From NCBI RefSeq assembly GCF_014196925.1, contig NZ_JACIEN010000004.1, positions 248,001-312,000 on the forward strand: a stretch of DNA of 64,000 nucleotides, given 5' to 3'. This document shows, piece by piece, positions 17,384 to 26,425 of this stretch (position 1 is its first letter; every line of letters begins with the position of its first letter). This stretch comes from Chelatococcus caeni (GTDB lineage Bacteria > Pseudomonadota > Alphaproteobacteria > Rhizobiales > Beijerinckiaceae). The position numbers and the translations under genes were made by a program. The notes beneath the pieces are model-generated. The model did not search any database. It saw only the letters and a list, made by a program, of their open reading frames with translations, and was not told the origin of the DNA.

Positions 17384-18742
17384 CTAGCCTCCCAGCACTT
17401 TCGGCAGCCAGAGCGTTATCATGGGGAAGGCGACGAGCAGGGCGACGCGCACCAGCTCCGCCGCGAAGAAGGGCATGACGCCCTTGAAGGTCTCGCTCAT
17501 CGGCGTGTCCTTCGCCATCGAGGAGATGACGAAGACGTTCATGCCCACGGGCGGCGTGATGAGCCCGAGTTCGACGACGATGAGGGCGAGGATGCCGAAC
17601 CAGATCTTGAGATCCTCGGTGCTCATGCCGAAGCCGGCCGCGTCCGCCGTCTGGTAGAGGCCGCCGTTCACCTCGACGAGGACCGGCCAGAAGAACGGGA
17701 TGACGAGCAGGATCATCGACAGGCTGTCCATCAAGCAGCCGAGGACGACGAGCGCGAGCAGCAGGAGCAGGAGGACGGTCATCGGCGCGAGGCCGGAATG
17801 AGCCATCCACTCCGCCGTCGCCTGCGGCACGCCGGCCCGGGACATGAAGATCTTGAGCATCTCCGCGCCGAGCAGGATGAGGTAGATCATGCCCGTGGTG
17901 CCGGCTGTCTCGAGGAGCGATCCCTTCACGCCCGCCCGGTCGAGCTTGCCGCGGAAGATCCCGAAGACGGCGACGAGGAAGACGCCCACGGCAGCCGCCG
18001 GGGTCGGATTGTAGAGCCCGGCATAGATGCCGCCGATGACGAGGCCGAAGATGACGAGGACGGGCACGATGCCCTTCGTCGCCGCGATGAACTCGGCCCG
18101 CTCTCCGGCGCTGCCGCGGGGGCCGGCGTCCGGCCGCACGAGGACGTAGATCGCGATCGTCAGGATGAAGAAGACGACGGCGATGAGGCCCGGCAGCAGG
18201 GCGGCCATGAACATCGTGACGATGTTGGCCTCGACGATGACGGCATAGATGACGAGGACGACGGAGGGCGGGATGAGGATGCCGAGCACGCCGCCGGCGG
18301 CGAGCGTGCCGGTGGCGAGCGCCCCCGAATAGCGGTAGCGCGCCAGCTCCGGCAGCGCGACGCGCCCCATGGTCGAGGCGGTGGCGAGCGAGGAGCCGCA
18401 GACGGAGCCGAAGCCGGCGCAGGCCGCGATCGCCGCCATGGCCGTGCCGCCGCGCAGCCAGCCGAGCCATGCGTTCGCCGCCCGGAAGAGGTCCTGGCTG
18501 AGGCCCGCTCGCGTCGCGAGCGCGCCCATCAGCACGAACATGGGCACGACCGAAAGGTCGTAGACGGAGAACTGGCCGTAGGCGAGCGTCTTCAGCTGGC
18601 TCATGAAGATCGCCGGGCCGTTGAGGAGCGTCACGCCCACGCCGCCGACGAGGATCATGGCATAGGCGATGGGCATCCTGATCGCGATGAGGAAGACGAG
18701 GACGCCGAGGCCGGCAAGGCCGATGAGGAGCGGTTGCGTCAT
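17384..18742 (-). CDS. TRAP transporter large permease (DctM type)
   Basis: The 452-residue inner-membrane protein has about twelve helices and family landmarks such as PIAYAMILVGG near residue 25, LATASTMGRVALPEL near 110 and LITPPVGMNVFV near 400. It is the Na+-driven transport subunit. It starts four bases after the small permease and is followed by the ThDP enzyme; the three TRAP genes and the enzyme form one operon. Confidence 0.93.
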   Translation of the reverse strand: MTQPLLIGLAGLGVLVFLIAIRMPIAYAMILVGGVGVTLLNGPAIFMSQLKTLAYGQFSVYDLSVVPMFVLMGALATRAGLSQDLFRAANAWLGWLRGGTAMAAIAACAGFGSVCGSSLATASTMGRVALPELARYRYSGALATGTLAAGGVLGILIPPSVVLVIYAVIVEANIVTMFMAALLPGLIAVVFFILTIAIYVLVRPDAGPRGSAGERAEFIAATKGIVPVLVIFGLVIGGIYAGLYNPTPAAAVGVFLVAVFGIFRGKLDRAGVKGSLLETAGTTGMIYLILLGAEMLKIFMSRAGVPQATAEWMAHSGLAPMTVLLLLLLALVVLGCLMDSLSMILLVIPFFWPVLVEVNGGLYQTADAAGFGMSTEDLKIWFGILALIVVELGLITPPVGMNVFVISSMAKDTPMSETFKGVMPFFAAELVRVALLVAFPMITLWLPKVLGG

Positions 18743-18746
18743 GCGG

Positions 18747-19253
18747 TCAGGCCCTGGCGTCCCGGACGTTCCCGAGGAACGTCATGACCGCGGCAATGGC
18801 GAGGAGGAACAGCGAGACGAGGAAGACCGCATAGGCCATCCAGTGCGGCAGCTGCAGGATCGCGGTGGTGTAGCTGTAGGCCTTCTGGTCCAGCATGCCG
18901 GCATACATGCGGGTCAGCAGCAGCAGGCTGAAGCCGAGCGCGACGAGCGAAGCGAGCGCCGAGAGCGCCGCCACCCAGCGCGGCGGCAGGCCGGCGGTGA
19001 AGATGTCGGCCGTCACGTTGCAGTGGTTGAGCTGGCAATAGGGCAGGAACATCGAGGCCGCAACCGCGACCCCCATCTCCGTGATCTCGAAATCGCCCGG
19101 GAAGGGGCGCCAGAGGGCGCTGCCGGCGACCGACAGCACGTTGACCACCACGACGAGGGCGATGAGGGCGCCGCCGGCGAGCGCCCAGACGGTGATGAGG
19201 GTGTGGAGGGGGCCGAAGCGGCCGCCCCCCTCCTCCTTGACCTGCATGGACAT
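18747..19253 (-). CDS. TRAP transporter small permease (DctQ type)
   Basis: The 168-residue protein has four membrane helices (about residues 20-42, 57-77, 92-112, 137-160), as expected for DctQ. ATG 19253 overlaps the binding-protein stop as ATGA; a second ATG two codons on is possible. The family signature Glu-rich segment is FEITEMGVAVAASMFLP. It bridges the large permease and the periplasmic receptor. The frame upstream of 19253 is not DctQ-like. Confidence 0.9.
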   Translation of the reverse strand: MSMQVKEEGGGRFGPLHTLITVWALAGGALIALVVVVNVLSVAGSALWRPFPGDFEITEMGVAVAASMFLPYCQLNHCNVTADIFTAGLPPRWVAALSALASLVALGFSLLLLTRMYAGMLDQKAYSYTTAILQLPHWMAYAVFLVSLFLLAIAAVMTFLGNVRDARA

Positions 19254-20296
19254 CAGTTGCTGCCGCCGTGCTTGGCGATGAGCTCGCGTGCCTTCTTGAC
19301 GAGCGCCTCGCCATCGATGCCCTGGCCCTTCACCTCGCCGATCCAGCGGTAGACCACGGGCTCGAGCGCGGCCTGGAAGGCGTTGGTCTCCTCGGGCGTC
19401 AGCGTGATGTGCTCGTTGCCGGCGGCGACGGCGACCTTGATGCCGCGCTCGTCGATCGCACGCCACGTGTCCCCGGCCTTGGCGAGCCAGGCCTCGTCCG
19501 AGGCGTCACGGAAGGCCTTCTGGATCTCCGGCGGCAAGGCGTCCCAGCGCGCCTTGTTCATCGACACCTGGAAGATGCTGGTGCCGAAGCGCGTCTGGTC
19601 ATGGCCCTCGATCTGGTACTTGGTCTGGTCCTGGATCTTCAGCGCCGGGATGATCTCCCACGGAATGAAGGCGCCGTCGACGACGCCCTTCTGCAGCGCC
19701 TGCGGCAGCTCCGGCACCGGCATCGCCGCCGGGGCGGCGCCGAGCGCCTCGATGACCCAGGCGCCGGTGCGCGTCGGGATGCGCATCTTGAGGCCCTTGA
19801 GGTCCGACGGCTGGCGCACCAGCTTGTCGCGCGTCTGGATGGCCTGACCCGCATGGGCATGCAGGAACATCACCTCGACGCCCTTGTACTCCTCCTTGAG
19901 GTCGCTCTCGAACATCTCGCGCATGGCGAGGTTCGCCGCCTTCGGATCGTTGACGAAAACGAAGGGCAGCTCGAACACCTCGGTGCGCGGGAAGAGACCC
20001 GGCGTGTAGCCGTTCAACGTCCAGACGAGGTCGACGACGCCGTCACGCGCCTGCTGGATGAGCTCGGGCGGGCGCCCGCCCAGCGTCATGTTGGGGAAGA
20101 TCTCGATCTTCACCCGGCCGCCGGAGTTCTGCTCCACCTGCCGCGCCCACGGCTCCAGCATGTCCGTCTGCGCCGGCGCCTGCTGGCCGAGGAAATGATG
20201 CAGCTTGAAGGTGAATTCCTGCGCGGCCGCGCCCGTCGCCGCAAGGCCGGCGAGTGCAAGGCCGAGGACTGCCTGACCGATCCAGTTCCGTTTCAT
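19253..20296 (-). CDS. TRAP transporter periplasmic solute receptor (DctP type)
   Basis: The 347-residue receptor has a signal peptide (residues 1-25, cleavage near AAA-QEF) and the DctP fold. The KMRIPTRTGAWVIEALGAAP region around residue 170 contains the conserved Arg that salt-bridges the ligand carboxylate. The phrases HHFLGQQAPAQTDMLEPWA and LVWTLNGYTPGLFPRTEVFELPF are typical of receptors for organic acids. ATG 20296 starts the signal peptide; the codons upstream are not. The ligand is an unidentified carboxylate. Confidence 0.9.
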   Translation of the reverse strand: MKRNWIGQAVLGLALAGLAATGAAAQEFTFKLHHFLGQQAPAQTDMLEPWARQVEQNSGGRVKIEIFPNMTLGGRPPELIQQARDGVVDLVWTLNGYTPGLFPRTEVFELPFVFVNDPKAANLAMREMFESDLKEEYKGVEVMFLHAHAGQAIQTRDKLVRQPSDLKGLKMRIPTRTGAWVIEALGAAPAAMPVPELPQALQKGVVDGAFIPWEIIPALKIQDQTKYQIEGHDQTRFGTSIFQVSMNKARWDALPPEIQKAFRDASDEAWLAKAGDTWRAIDERGIKVAVAAGNEHITLTPEETNAFQAALEPVVYRWIGEVKGQGIDGEALVKKARELIAKHGGSN

Positions 20297-20342
20297 CGTT
20301 CTCCTCCCTGAGCTGGTCGCCCACCCTCGTGGGAAACCGGGC

Positions 20343-20375
20343 GGGGCGGCCGGTTGTTGTTGTTCTCGCCGCCCC
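20343..20375 (-). terminator. Hairpin between ALDH and TRAP receptor genes
   Basis: GGGGCGGC and GCCGCCCC pair across a 17-base loop, 25 bases past the aldehyde dehydrogenase stop on the minus strand. There is no U-tract. It may end or attenuate transcription between the ALDH gene and the TRAP operon, which run in the same direction. Confidence 0.35.
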
Positions 20376-20399
20376 AATTCTCGTGAAAGCTCTCCCCGT

Positions 20400-21845
20400 T
20401 CAGAAGGGATAGTGCTGACCGGGATCTTCGATGGTCACCCACCGCAGGTCCGTGAACTCCGCGATCGCCGCATGGCCGCCGAAGCGGCCGTAGCCGCTCG
20501 CCTTGACGCCGCCGAAGGGCATCTGCGGCTCGTCCGCCACCGTCGGCCCGTTGATGTGGCAGATGCCGGACTGGATGCGCCCGGCCACCTTGAGCGCGCG
20601 GCGGATGTCGCGGCTGAAGACGGCCGAGGACAGGCCGTATTCCGTGTCGTTCGCCACCCGCACGGCCTCCTCCTCGCCGTCGACCCGGATGACCGGCTTG
20701 ACGGGGCCGAAGGATTCTTCGCCGTAGACGCGCATCTCGCGCGTCACGTTGTCGAGCACGGTCGCTGCGACGATGGTGCCCTCGCGCTTGCCGCCGGCGA
20801 CGACTTTGGCGCCTTTGGCGACGGCGTCGGCGATGAGCGCGTCCATCTTCTCCGCCGCCTCGCGGCTGACGAGCGAGCCGATGACCACCTGACCACGCGG
20901 ATCGCCCGCCGGCAGCGCCGCGGCCCGGGCCGCGAACTTCTCGGCGAAGACATCCGCAATGCTCTTGTCGACGATGATGCGCTCGGTCGACATGCAGATC
21001 TGGCCCTGGTGCATGAAGGCGCCGAAGATCGCCGCGTTGACGGCGGCGTCGATGTCAGCATCGTCCAAGACGATGAGCGGCGCCTTACCGCCCAGCTCGA
21101 GCAGGACGGGCTTCAGCTCCTCGGCCGCGAGCCGTGCGATGACCTTGCCGATCTTGGTCGAGCCGGTGAAGTTGACGTGCCGCACCGCCGGATGGGCGAT
21201 GAGCGCCGCCACCACCTCGGCCGCATCGTCCGGCGCATTGGTGACGACATTGACGACGCCCTTGGGGAAGCCGGCGTCGGCGAAGACCTCGCCGATGAGC
21301 CGGTGCGTCGCCGGGCACATCTCGGAGGCTTTGAGGACCACCGTGTTGCCGCAGGCGAGCGCCATGGCGACGGCGCGCGTGCCGAGGATAACCGGCGCAT
21401 TCCACGGCGCGATGCCGAGGCAGACGCCGCGCGGCTGGCGTACCGCCATGGCGAGCGTGCCGGGCTTGTTGGCGGGGATCACCTCGCCGGCGACCTGCGT
21501 CGTCATCGCCGCCGCCTCGCGCAGCATGCCGGCGGCGAGATGCACGTTGAAGCCGGACCAGCCGGCCGTCGCGCCCGTCTCCTCCATCATGGCGCGCGTG
21601 AAGTCCGCGGCGCGCGCCTCCATGGCATCGGCCGCCCTGGCGAGCAGCGCCCGCCGCTCGGCAGGGCCCGTCTGCGACCAGGCAGGAAAGGCACGTTCCG
21701 CGGCAGCGACGGCGGCCACGGCATCGTCCTTGCGGGCAGCGGGCGCGCGCGTCGCCACCTCGCCGGTGACGGGATCGCGGCGCTCGAAGGTCGCCCCGCC
21801 CGTCGCCCCGCAGGCCTCGCCGTCGATCAGCAAAGAGATGTCCAT
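20400..21845 (-). CDS. Aromatic aldehyde dehydrogenase (vanillin/salicylaldehyde type)
   Basis: The 481-residue ALDH has the general base Glu250 (LELGGKAP) and nucleophile Cys284 (GQICMSTER), with NFTGST for NAD binding and PFGGVKASGYGRFGG near the end. Its wording follows the salicylaldehyde/vanillin dehydrogenase group. It oxidises an aldehyde to the acid with NAD(P). It lies between the TRAP/ThDP genes and the pca genes on the same strand, so a product such as 4-hydroxybenzoate or a related acid feeding PobA is plausible but not shown. Confidence 0.85.
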   Translation of the reverse strand: MDISLLIDGEACGATGGATFERRDPVTGEVATRAPAARKDDAVAAVAAAERAFPAWSQTGPAERRALLARAADAMEARAADFTRAMMEETGATAGWSGFNVHLAAGMLREAAAMTTQVAGEVIPANKPGTLAMAVRQPRGVCLGIAPWNAPVILGTRAVAMALACGNTVVLKASEMCPATHRLIGEVFADAGFPKGVVNVVTNAPDDAAEVVAALIAHPAVRHVNFTGSTKIGKVIARLAAEELKPVLLELGGKAPLIVLDDADIDAAVNAAIFGAFMHQGQICMSTERIIVDKSIADVFAEKFAARAAALPAGDPRGQVVIGSLVSREAAEKMDALIADAVAKGAKVVAGGKREGTIVAATVLDNVTREMRVYGEESFGPVKPVIRVDGEEEAVRVANDTEYGLSSAVFSRDIRRALKVAGRIQSGICHINGPTVADEPQMPFGGVKASGYGRFGGHAAIAEFTDLRWVTIEDPGQHYPF

Positions 21846-21871
21846 CGCAAATCCTCGTTCGTTCCTTCCCG

Positions 21872-21892
21872 CCGGCCGCCATGCGCGGCCGG
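21872..21892 (-). terminator. Hairpin directly after pcaB
   Basis: CCGGCCGC and GCGGCCGG pair across five bases, starting two bases beyond the pcaB stop on the minus strand. No U-tract follows. It could mark the 3' end of the pca transcript or separate it from the aldehyde dehydrogenase gene 27 bases further on. Confidence 0.4.
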
Positions 21893-21893
21893 G

Positions 21894-22964
21894 CTAGCCG
21901 CCTTCTTGCGCCCCGATGGAGCGGATCTGCCCGACGAGCCGCCCCGCTGTCGCGAGCGCGGCCCCGGTTGCCGCGAGCATCTGCGGCAGCACGAGCCATT
22001 CGAGCGTCCAGGCGGCGCCGGAGCGCTCCTGCTCGTGCACCATCGCGCCCGAGAGAGCCCCCGCGAGGGCGGCGTTGTAGCGCGCGAGCGCGACGAGAAC
22101 CTCGGCGCCGACGGGATTTTCCTTGTGCGGCATGGCGGACGAGCCGCCGCCGCCCGCGAGGCGAATGTCGCCGAGGGCATTCTGCGCCATGAGCGCGATG
22201 TCCTGCCCCATCTTGCCGAGGCTGCCGGTGACGAGGGCGAGCCAGCCGCCGAACTCGACGATGCCGTCGCGCGCGGTGTGCCAGGGGCGCTGGGGCGCGG
22301 CGAGATCGAGCAGCCCGGCAAGGCGCCGCGCGACAGCCGGCCCTTGATCACCCAGCTTGTCGAGGGTGCCGACGGCGCCGCCGAACTGCAGGACGAACAG
22401 CCGCGGCGCCAGTTCGGCGAGCCGGGCGCGGTGGCGCGCGAGCGGCTGCCGCCATGCGGCGATGCGGTCGCCCGCCGTGATCGGCAGGGCGTCCTGCATG
22501 CGCGTGCGGCCCATCAGCGCCTTGCCGCCGAAATCCCGCTCCAGCCAGGCGAGCGCCGTGTCGAGCTCTGTCAGCCGTGCGTCGAACCTGGCTGCGAGCT
22601 CCTTCAGGCGCAGCACGAGAGCGGTGTCGACGACATCCTGGCTGGTGGCGCCGAAATGCAGATGCGCCCTGTGCGGCTCCGCGAGGCCGGCGCGTAGCTG
22701 GCGCACGAGATCCGGCACGACGACGCCGTCGCGCGCCGCCCCCAGGTTGAGCGCCGCCATGTCGGGGCGGAAGGCGCCACACAAATCCTCGATCGCCGCC
22801 GCGGCGGCTGCGGGAACGACGCCCTCCTCGGCCTCGGCCCGCGCCAGCGCAGCCTCGAAGCGCAGCATCGCCGCAAGCTCCGCCTCCAGCCCCATGAGCC
22901 CCCTCGTCTCCTCATCGCCGAGGAGGCCGGAGAGAAACGGATGGTCGAAGGGCGAAGCGCTCAT
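21894..22964 (-). CDS. pcaB: 3-carboxy-cis,cis-muconate cycloisomerase
   Basis: The 356-residue enzyme is a class II fumarase/adenylosuccinate lyase-fold protein with the superfamily signature GGSSAMPHKENPV (about residues 265-277) and HFGATSQDVVDTA (about 88-100). It cyclises 3-carboxy-cis,cis-muconate to the muconolactone. ATG 22964 sits four bases past the thiolase stop. It is the last of the pcaC-H-G-I-J-F-B run and somewhat short of the usual 400-450 residues, lacking part of the C-terminal domain. Confidence 0.9.
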   Translation of the reverse strand: MSASPFDHPFLSGLLGDEETRGLMGLEAELAAMLRFEAALARAEAEEGVVPAAAAAAIEDLCGAFRPDMAALNLGAARDGVVVPDLVRQLRAGLAEPHRAHLHFGATSQDVVDTALVLRLKELAARFDARLTELDTALAWLERDFGGKALMGRTRMQDALPITAGDRIAAWRQPLARHRARLAELAPRLFVLQFGGAVGTLDKLGDQGPAVARRLAGLLDLAAPQRPWHTARDGIVEFGGWLALVTGSLGKMGQDIALMAQNALGDIRLAGGGGSSAMPHKENPVGAEVLVALARYNAALAGALSGAMVHEQERSGAAWTLEWLVLPQMLAATGAALATAGRLVGQIRSIGAQEGG

Positions 22965-22968
22965 GCCG

Positions 22969-24171
22969 TCACACACCCTCGAGCGCGATGGCGATGCCCT
23001 GACCGACGCCGATGCACATGGTGGCGAGGGCGTGACGGGCCTTGCGGGCGGCGAGCTCCAGCGCCGCCGTGCCGGTGATGCGGGCCCCTGACATGCCGAG
23101 CGGATGGCCGAGGGCGATGGCACCGCCGTTCGGATTGACGTGCGGCGCGTCGTCCGCGATGCCGAGCCCGCGCAGCACCGCGAGCCCCTGCGAGGCGAAG
23201 GCCTCGTTGAGCTCGACGACCTCGAAGTTCTCCGGCGCCATGCCGAGCCTGAGGCACAGCTTGCGCGTCGCCGGCACCGGGCCGTAGCCCATGATGCGCG
23301 GCGCAACCCCGGCCGCGGCGCCGCCGAGAATGCGCGCGATCGGCGTGAGCCCGTGCCGTTTCGCCCCGGCCTCGGAGGCGATGACGAGCGCGGCCGCGCC
23401 GTCGTTGACGCCGGAGGCGTTGCCCGCCGTCACCGTGCCGCCCTGGCGGAAGGGCGTCGGCAGGCGCGCGAGCGCCTCGAGCGTCGTCTCGCGCGGATGC
23501 TCGTCGCGTTCGACGACGACATCCGGACCCTTCCGCTGCGGGATCGCGACCGGCACGATCTCGCGGGCGAGGCGGCCGGAGGCGATGGCAGCGGCGGCGC
23601 GCTGCTGCGAACGCAGGGCGAAAGCGTCCTGGTCGGCGCGCGAGACGCCGAACTCGGCCGCCACGTTCTCACCCGTCTCGGGCATGGAATCGACGCCGTA
23701 CTGCGCCTTCATCAGCGGATTGACGAAACGCCAGCCGATGGTCGTGTCGTGGATCTCGGCATGGCGCGAGAAGGCGCTCTCCGCCTTCGGCATGACGAAG
23801 GGGGCGCGGCTCATGCTCTCGACGCCGCCGGCGATCATGAGCTCGGCCTCGCCCGCCCGGATGGCGCGCGCGGCTGTGAGCACCGCGTCCATCCCGGAGC
23901 CGCACAGGCGGTTGATGGTGGTGCCCGGCACGCTGTCCGGCAGGCCTGCGAGCAGGAGCGCCATGCGGGCGACGTTGCGGTTGTCCTCGCCCGCCTGGTT
24001 GGCGCAGCCGAAGATGACGTCGTCGATCGCCGCCGCATCAAGCGCGGCGTTGCGGGCGAGGAGCGCCCGCAGCGGCACGGCGGCGAGATCGTCCGCCCGC
24101 ACGCCGGCCAGCGCCCCGCCGAAGCGGCCGATGGGGGTGCGCACGTAGTCGCAGATGAAGGCTTCCGCCAT
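22969..24171 (-). CDS. pcaF: Beta-ketoadipyl-CoA thiolase
   Basis: The 400-residue thiolase has nucleophile Cys90 (NRLCGSGMDAV), the GGVESMSRAPFV segment, NEAFA, the His of GGAIALGHPLGMSG and a late Cys in ATMCIGVGQG. It cleaves beta-ketoadipyl-CoA into succinyl-CoA and acetyl-CoA. Its start overlaps the pcaJ stop as ATGA. The position behind pcaIJ in a protocatechuate operon sets it apart from general acetyl-CoA acetyltransferases. Confidence 0.93.
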   Translation of the reverse strand: MAEAFICDYVRTPIGRFGGALAGVRADDLAAVPLRALLARNAALDAAAIDDVIFGCANQAGEDNRNVARMALLLAGLPDSVPGTTINRLCGSGMDAVLTAARAIRAGEAELMIAGGVESMSRAPFVMPKAESAFSRHAEIHDTTIGWRFVNPLMKAQYGVDSMPETGENVAAEFGVSRADQDAFALRSQQRAAAAIASGRLAREIVPVAIPQRKGPDVVVERDEHPRETTLEALARLPTPFRQGGTVTAGNASGVNDGAAALVIASEAGAKRHGLTPIARILGGAAAGVAPRIMGYGPVPATRKLCLRLGMAPENFEVVELNEAFASQGLAVLRGLGIADDAPHVNPNGGAIALGHPLGMSGARITGTAALELAARKARHALATMCIGVGQGIAIALEGV

Positions 24172-24950
24172 CAGGCCACCTCCTGCCCGCCGTGCGCGGC
24201 GGCCGTGCGGGCCTTCAGGGCGCGCAGGGTGTCGAGCTCGAGCGCCGTCGGGGCCGGCGTCTCGGTAAGGCCCGCCGCAAAGCGCACCTGCCAGCCGCAG
24301 GTCTCCTGCACCGCCTCGCGCGTCACGCCCGGATGAAGCGAGGTGACGGTGAATTCCTTCGTCTCCGGGTCCGGCTTCCAGATGGCGAGGTCGGTGATGA
24401 GCAGCGTCGGGCCCTTGGTCCTGAGGCCGAGCCTCTCGCGCGCATGGCCGCCCTCGCCATGGCCGAAGGAGGTGAAGAAGTCGATCTTGTCCACGAGCCC
24501 GCGCTTCGACTGCTTCATGGTGATGAAGATCTCGCCGCAGGAGGAGGCGATCTCGGGCGCGCCGCCACCGCCGGGCAAGCGCACCTTCGGCTGGTGGTAG
24601 TCGCCGATCACCGTGGTGTTGATGTTGCCGAAGCGGTCGAGCTGCGCCGCGCCGAGGAAGCCGACGCTGATGCGCCCGCCCTGCAGCCAGTAGCGGAACA
24701 TCTCGGGCACCGAGACGGTGGTCACCGCCGTCTCGCACAATTCCCCGTCACCGATGGACAAAGGCAGCACCTCCGGCGCCGTGCCGATGGTGCCGCTTTC
24801 GTAGATGAGGGTGATGTCCGGCGCGTGGGTGAGGCGCGCCACGTTGCAGGCTGCCGAGGGGGCGCCGATGCCGACGAAGCACACATCGTCGTTCTTCAGC
24901 GCCCGCGCCGCGGCGATGGTCATCATCTCGTCGGAGGTAAAGCCCGTCAT
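24171..24950 (-). CDS. pcaJ: 3-oxoadipate CoA-transferase subunit B
   Basis: The 259-residue subunit carries the catalytic Glu in LIYESGTIG (about residue 49) of family I CoA transferases. With PcaI it moves CoA from succinyl-CoA to beta-ketoadipate. ATG 24950 overlaps the pcaI stop by four bases; a longer frame to 25064 lies inside pcaI. The segment GRISVGFLGAAQLDRFGNINTT is typical of the larger PcaJ/GctB-type subunits. Confidence 0.93.
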   Translation of the reverse strand: MTGFTSDEMMTIAAARALKNDDVCFVGIGAPSAACNVARLTHAPDITLIYESGTIGTAPEVLPLSIGDGELCETAVTTVSVPEMFRYWLQGGRISVGFLGAAQLDRFGNINTTVIGDYHQPKVRLPGGGGAPEIASSCGEIFITMKQSKRGLVDKIDFFTSFGHGEGGHARERLGLRTKGPTLLITDLAIWKPDPETKEFTVTSLHPGVTREAVQETCGWQVRFAAGLTETPAPTALELDTLRALKARTAAAHGGQEVA

Positions 24951-25804
24951 CGTGCGGCCCTCAGCGCTGCAACGCGGCCCGCGAAGACGTCCGCGTCCTT
25001 GTCGAGAACGTTCTGCTTCATCCACGCCGTGAAAGCCTCCCGGTCGGCGGCGATCGCATCCCATTCGAGGTAGCTGCGGTTGTCGCGGGCGTAATAGCCG
25101 TGGGCATAGGAGGGATGGGCGCCGCCGGGCACGACGGCGATGGCCTTCACGGTCCAGTGCGGCAGCACGCAGGCGTTGGGGTGGACGCCCGCGAAATCCT
25201 CCACCACCTCCTCCACGGTCACGACGGCGCGCCTTGCCGCGAGCACCGCCTCCTTCTGGATGCCGATGATGCCCTCGATGAGCACATCACCGCGGCGGTT
25301 CGCCTTCTGGGCGTGGATGAAGGTCACGTCCGGGCGGATCGACGGCACCGCCGCCAGTTCCTCGCCGGTGAAGGGGCAGGTGACGGAGCGGATGTTGGGA
25401 TTGACCCTGGCGAGGCTCGCGCCCTTGTAGCCGCGGAAGACGGCGCACGGCAGGCCCGCCGCGCCCGCCTCGTAGGCGTTGGCCATGGCGGCGTGGGAAT
25501 GCTCCTCGATCTCGACCGGATGCGGCCAGCCGTTCTCCACCGCGTCGCGCAGTCGCCGCAGCAGGCCGACGCCCGGATTGCCGGCGTAGGAGAAGACGAG
25601 CTTTCTCGCCATGCCCATGCCGATCATCTGGTCGTAGACGATGTCGGGCGTCATGCGCACCAGCGTCAGGTCGCGCCGCCCCTGGCGGATGGCCTCGTGC
25701 GCCGCCGCGTGGGGGATGAGATGCGTGAAGCCCTCGAAGGCGGCGGTGTCGCCGTCGAAGAGGTTGCTGCTGACGGCCTCGGCGAGGCTCATGAAAGTCG
25801 CCAT
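24947..25804 (-). CDS. pcaI: 3-oxoadipate CoA-transferase subunit A
   Basis: The 285-residue subunit has FEGFTHLIPHAAAHEAIRQG near the start and LVFSYAGNPGVGLLRR, the CoA-transferase alpha pattern of the longer PcaI/GctA type. It is the partner of PcaJ. It starts 13 bases after pcaG and overlaps pcaJ by four bases, so the two subunits are translationally coupled. Confidence 0.93.
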   Translation of the reverse strand: MATFMSLAEAVSSNLFDGDTAAFEGFTHLIPHAAAHEAIRQGRRDLTLVRMTPDIVYDQMIGMGMARKLVFSYAGNPGVGLLRRLRDAVENGWPHPVEIEEHSHAAMANAYEAGAAGLPCAVFRGYKGASLARVNPNIRSVTCPFTGEELAAVPSIRPDVTFIHAQKANRRGDVLIEGIIGIQKEAVLAARRAVVTVEEVVEDFAGVHPNACVLPHWTVKAIAVVPGGAHPSYAHGYYARDNRSYLEWDAIAADREAFTAWMKQNVLDKDADVFAGRVAALRAAR

Positions 25805-25816
25805 CAGGCTTTGCCC

Positions 25817-26425
25817 TCAAACGTCGAAGAAAACGGTCTCGTCTTCGCCCTGCAGGCGGATGTCGAAATGGACGGTGTCGCCCTCCCGCCGGCCGATCAG
25901 CGTCGGCACGCGGGCGGGCACGACGCGGCGCAGCACGGGATCGTCCCGGTTCGCCGCCTCCTCGTCGGAGAAATACATGCGCGTGTGGAGGCCGATGTTG
26001 ATGCCGCGCGCGACGATCCAGAAGCTCACGTGCGGCGCCATGGTCGCCCCCCGCGGCCCGGGCACGGGGCCGGGCTTCACGGTGTCGAAGGAGAAGACGC
26101 CCTCCTCGTCGGCGGCGCAGCGGCCGAAGCCGGTGAAGTTCGGGTCGGCGGCCCCGCGATGCTCCATCGGGCTGTTGTAGAGCCCGGCGGCATCCGCCTG
26201 CCAGATCTCGACGACGCAGTCGTTCACCGGCCGCCCCGCCCCGTCGAGCACCCGGCCGCGGATAGTGATGCGCTCGCCGCGGACCCCGTCGGCCACCATG
26301 CGGGCGCCGAGGTCCTCCGGCGTGACGCCGGTGATGCCGCAGACATTCGGCGTCAGGCCGATGTGGACATAGGGGCCCGCGGTCTGCGACGGCGTTTCCC
26401 TGAGGCGGTCGAGGTGCTGGACCAT
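25817..26425 (-). CDS. pcaG: Protocatechuate 3,4-dioxygenase alpha subunit
   Basis: The 202-residue subunit shows the intradiol dioxygenase fold with ETPSQTAGPYVHIGL at the start, EIWQADAAGLYNSP and the late VPTLIGRREGD. Alpha subunits lack the full iron site, consistent with the absence of a complete Tyr/Tyr/His/His set. It pairs with PcaH to cleave protocatechuate to 3-carboxy-cis,cis-muconate. ATG 26425 overlaps the pcaH stop as ATGA. Confidence 0.94.
   Translation of the reverse strand: MVQHLDRLRETPSQTAGPYVHIGLTPNVCGITGVTPEDLGARMVADGVRGERITIRGRVLDGAGRPVNDCVVEIWQADAAGLYNSPMEHRGAADPNFTGFGRCAADEEGVFSFDTVKPGPVPGPRGATMAPHVSFWIVARGINIGLHTRMYFSDEEAANRDDPVLRRVVPARVPTLIGRREGDTVHFDIRLQGEDETVFFDV

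Noticed and set aside
15563-18787. A 1074-codon open frame on the plus strand
   Set aside because: It is antisense to the ThDP enzyme and DctM genes. Its translation is His/Arg/Asp-rich with no motif, as expected of GC-rich antisense frames.
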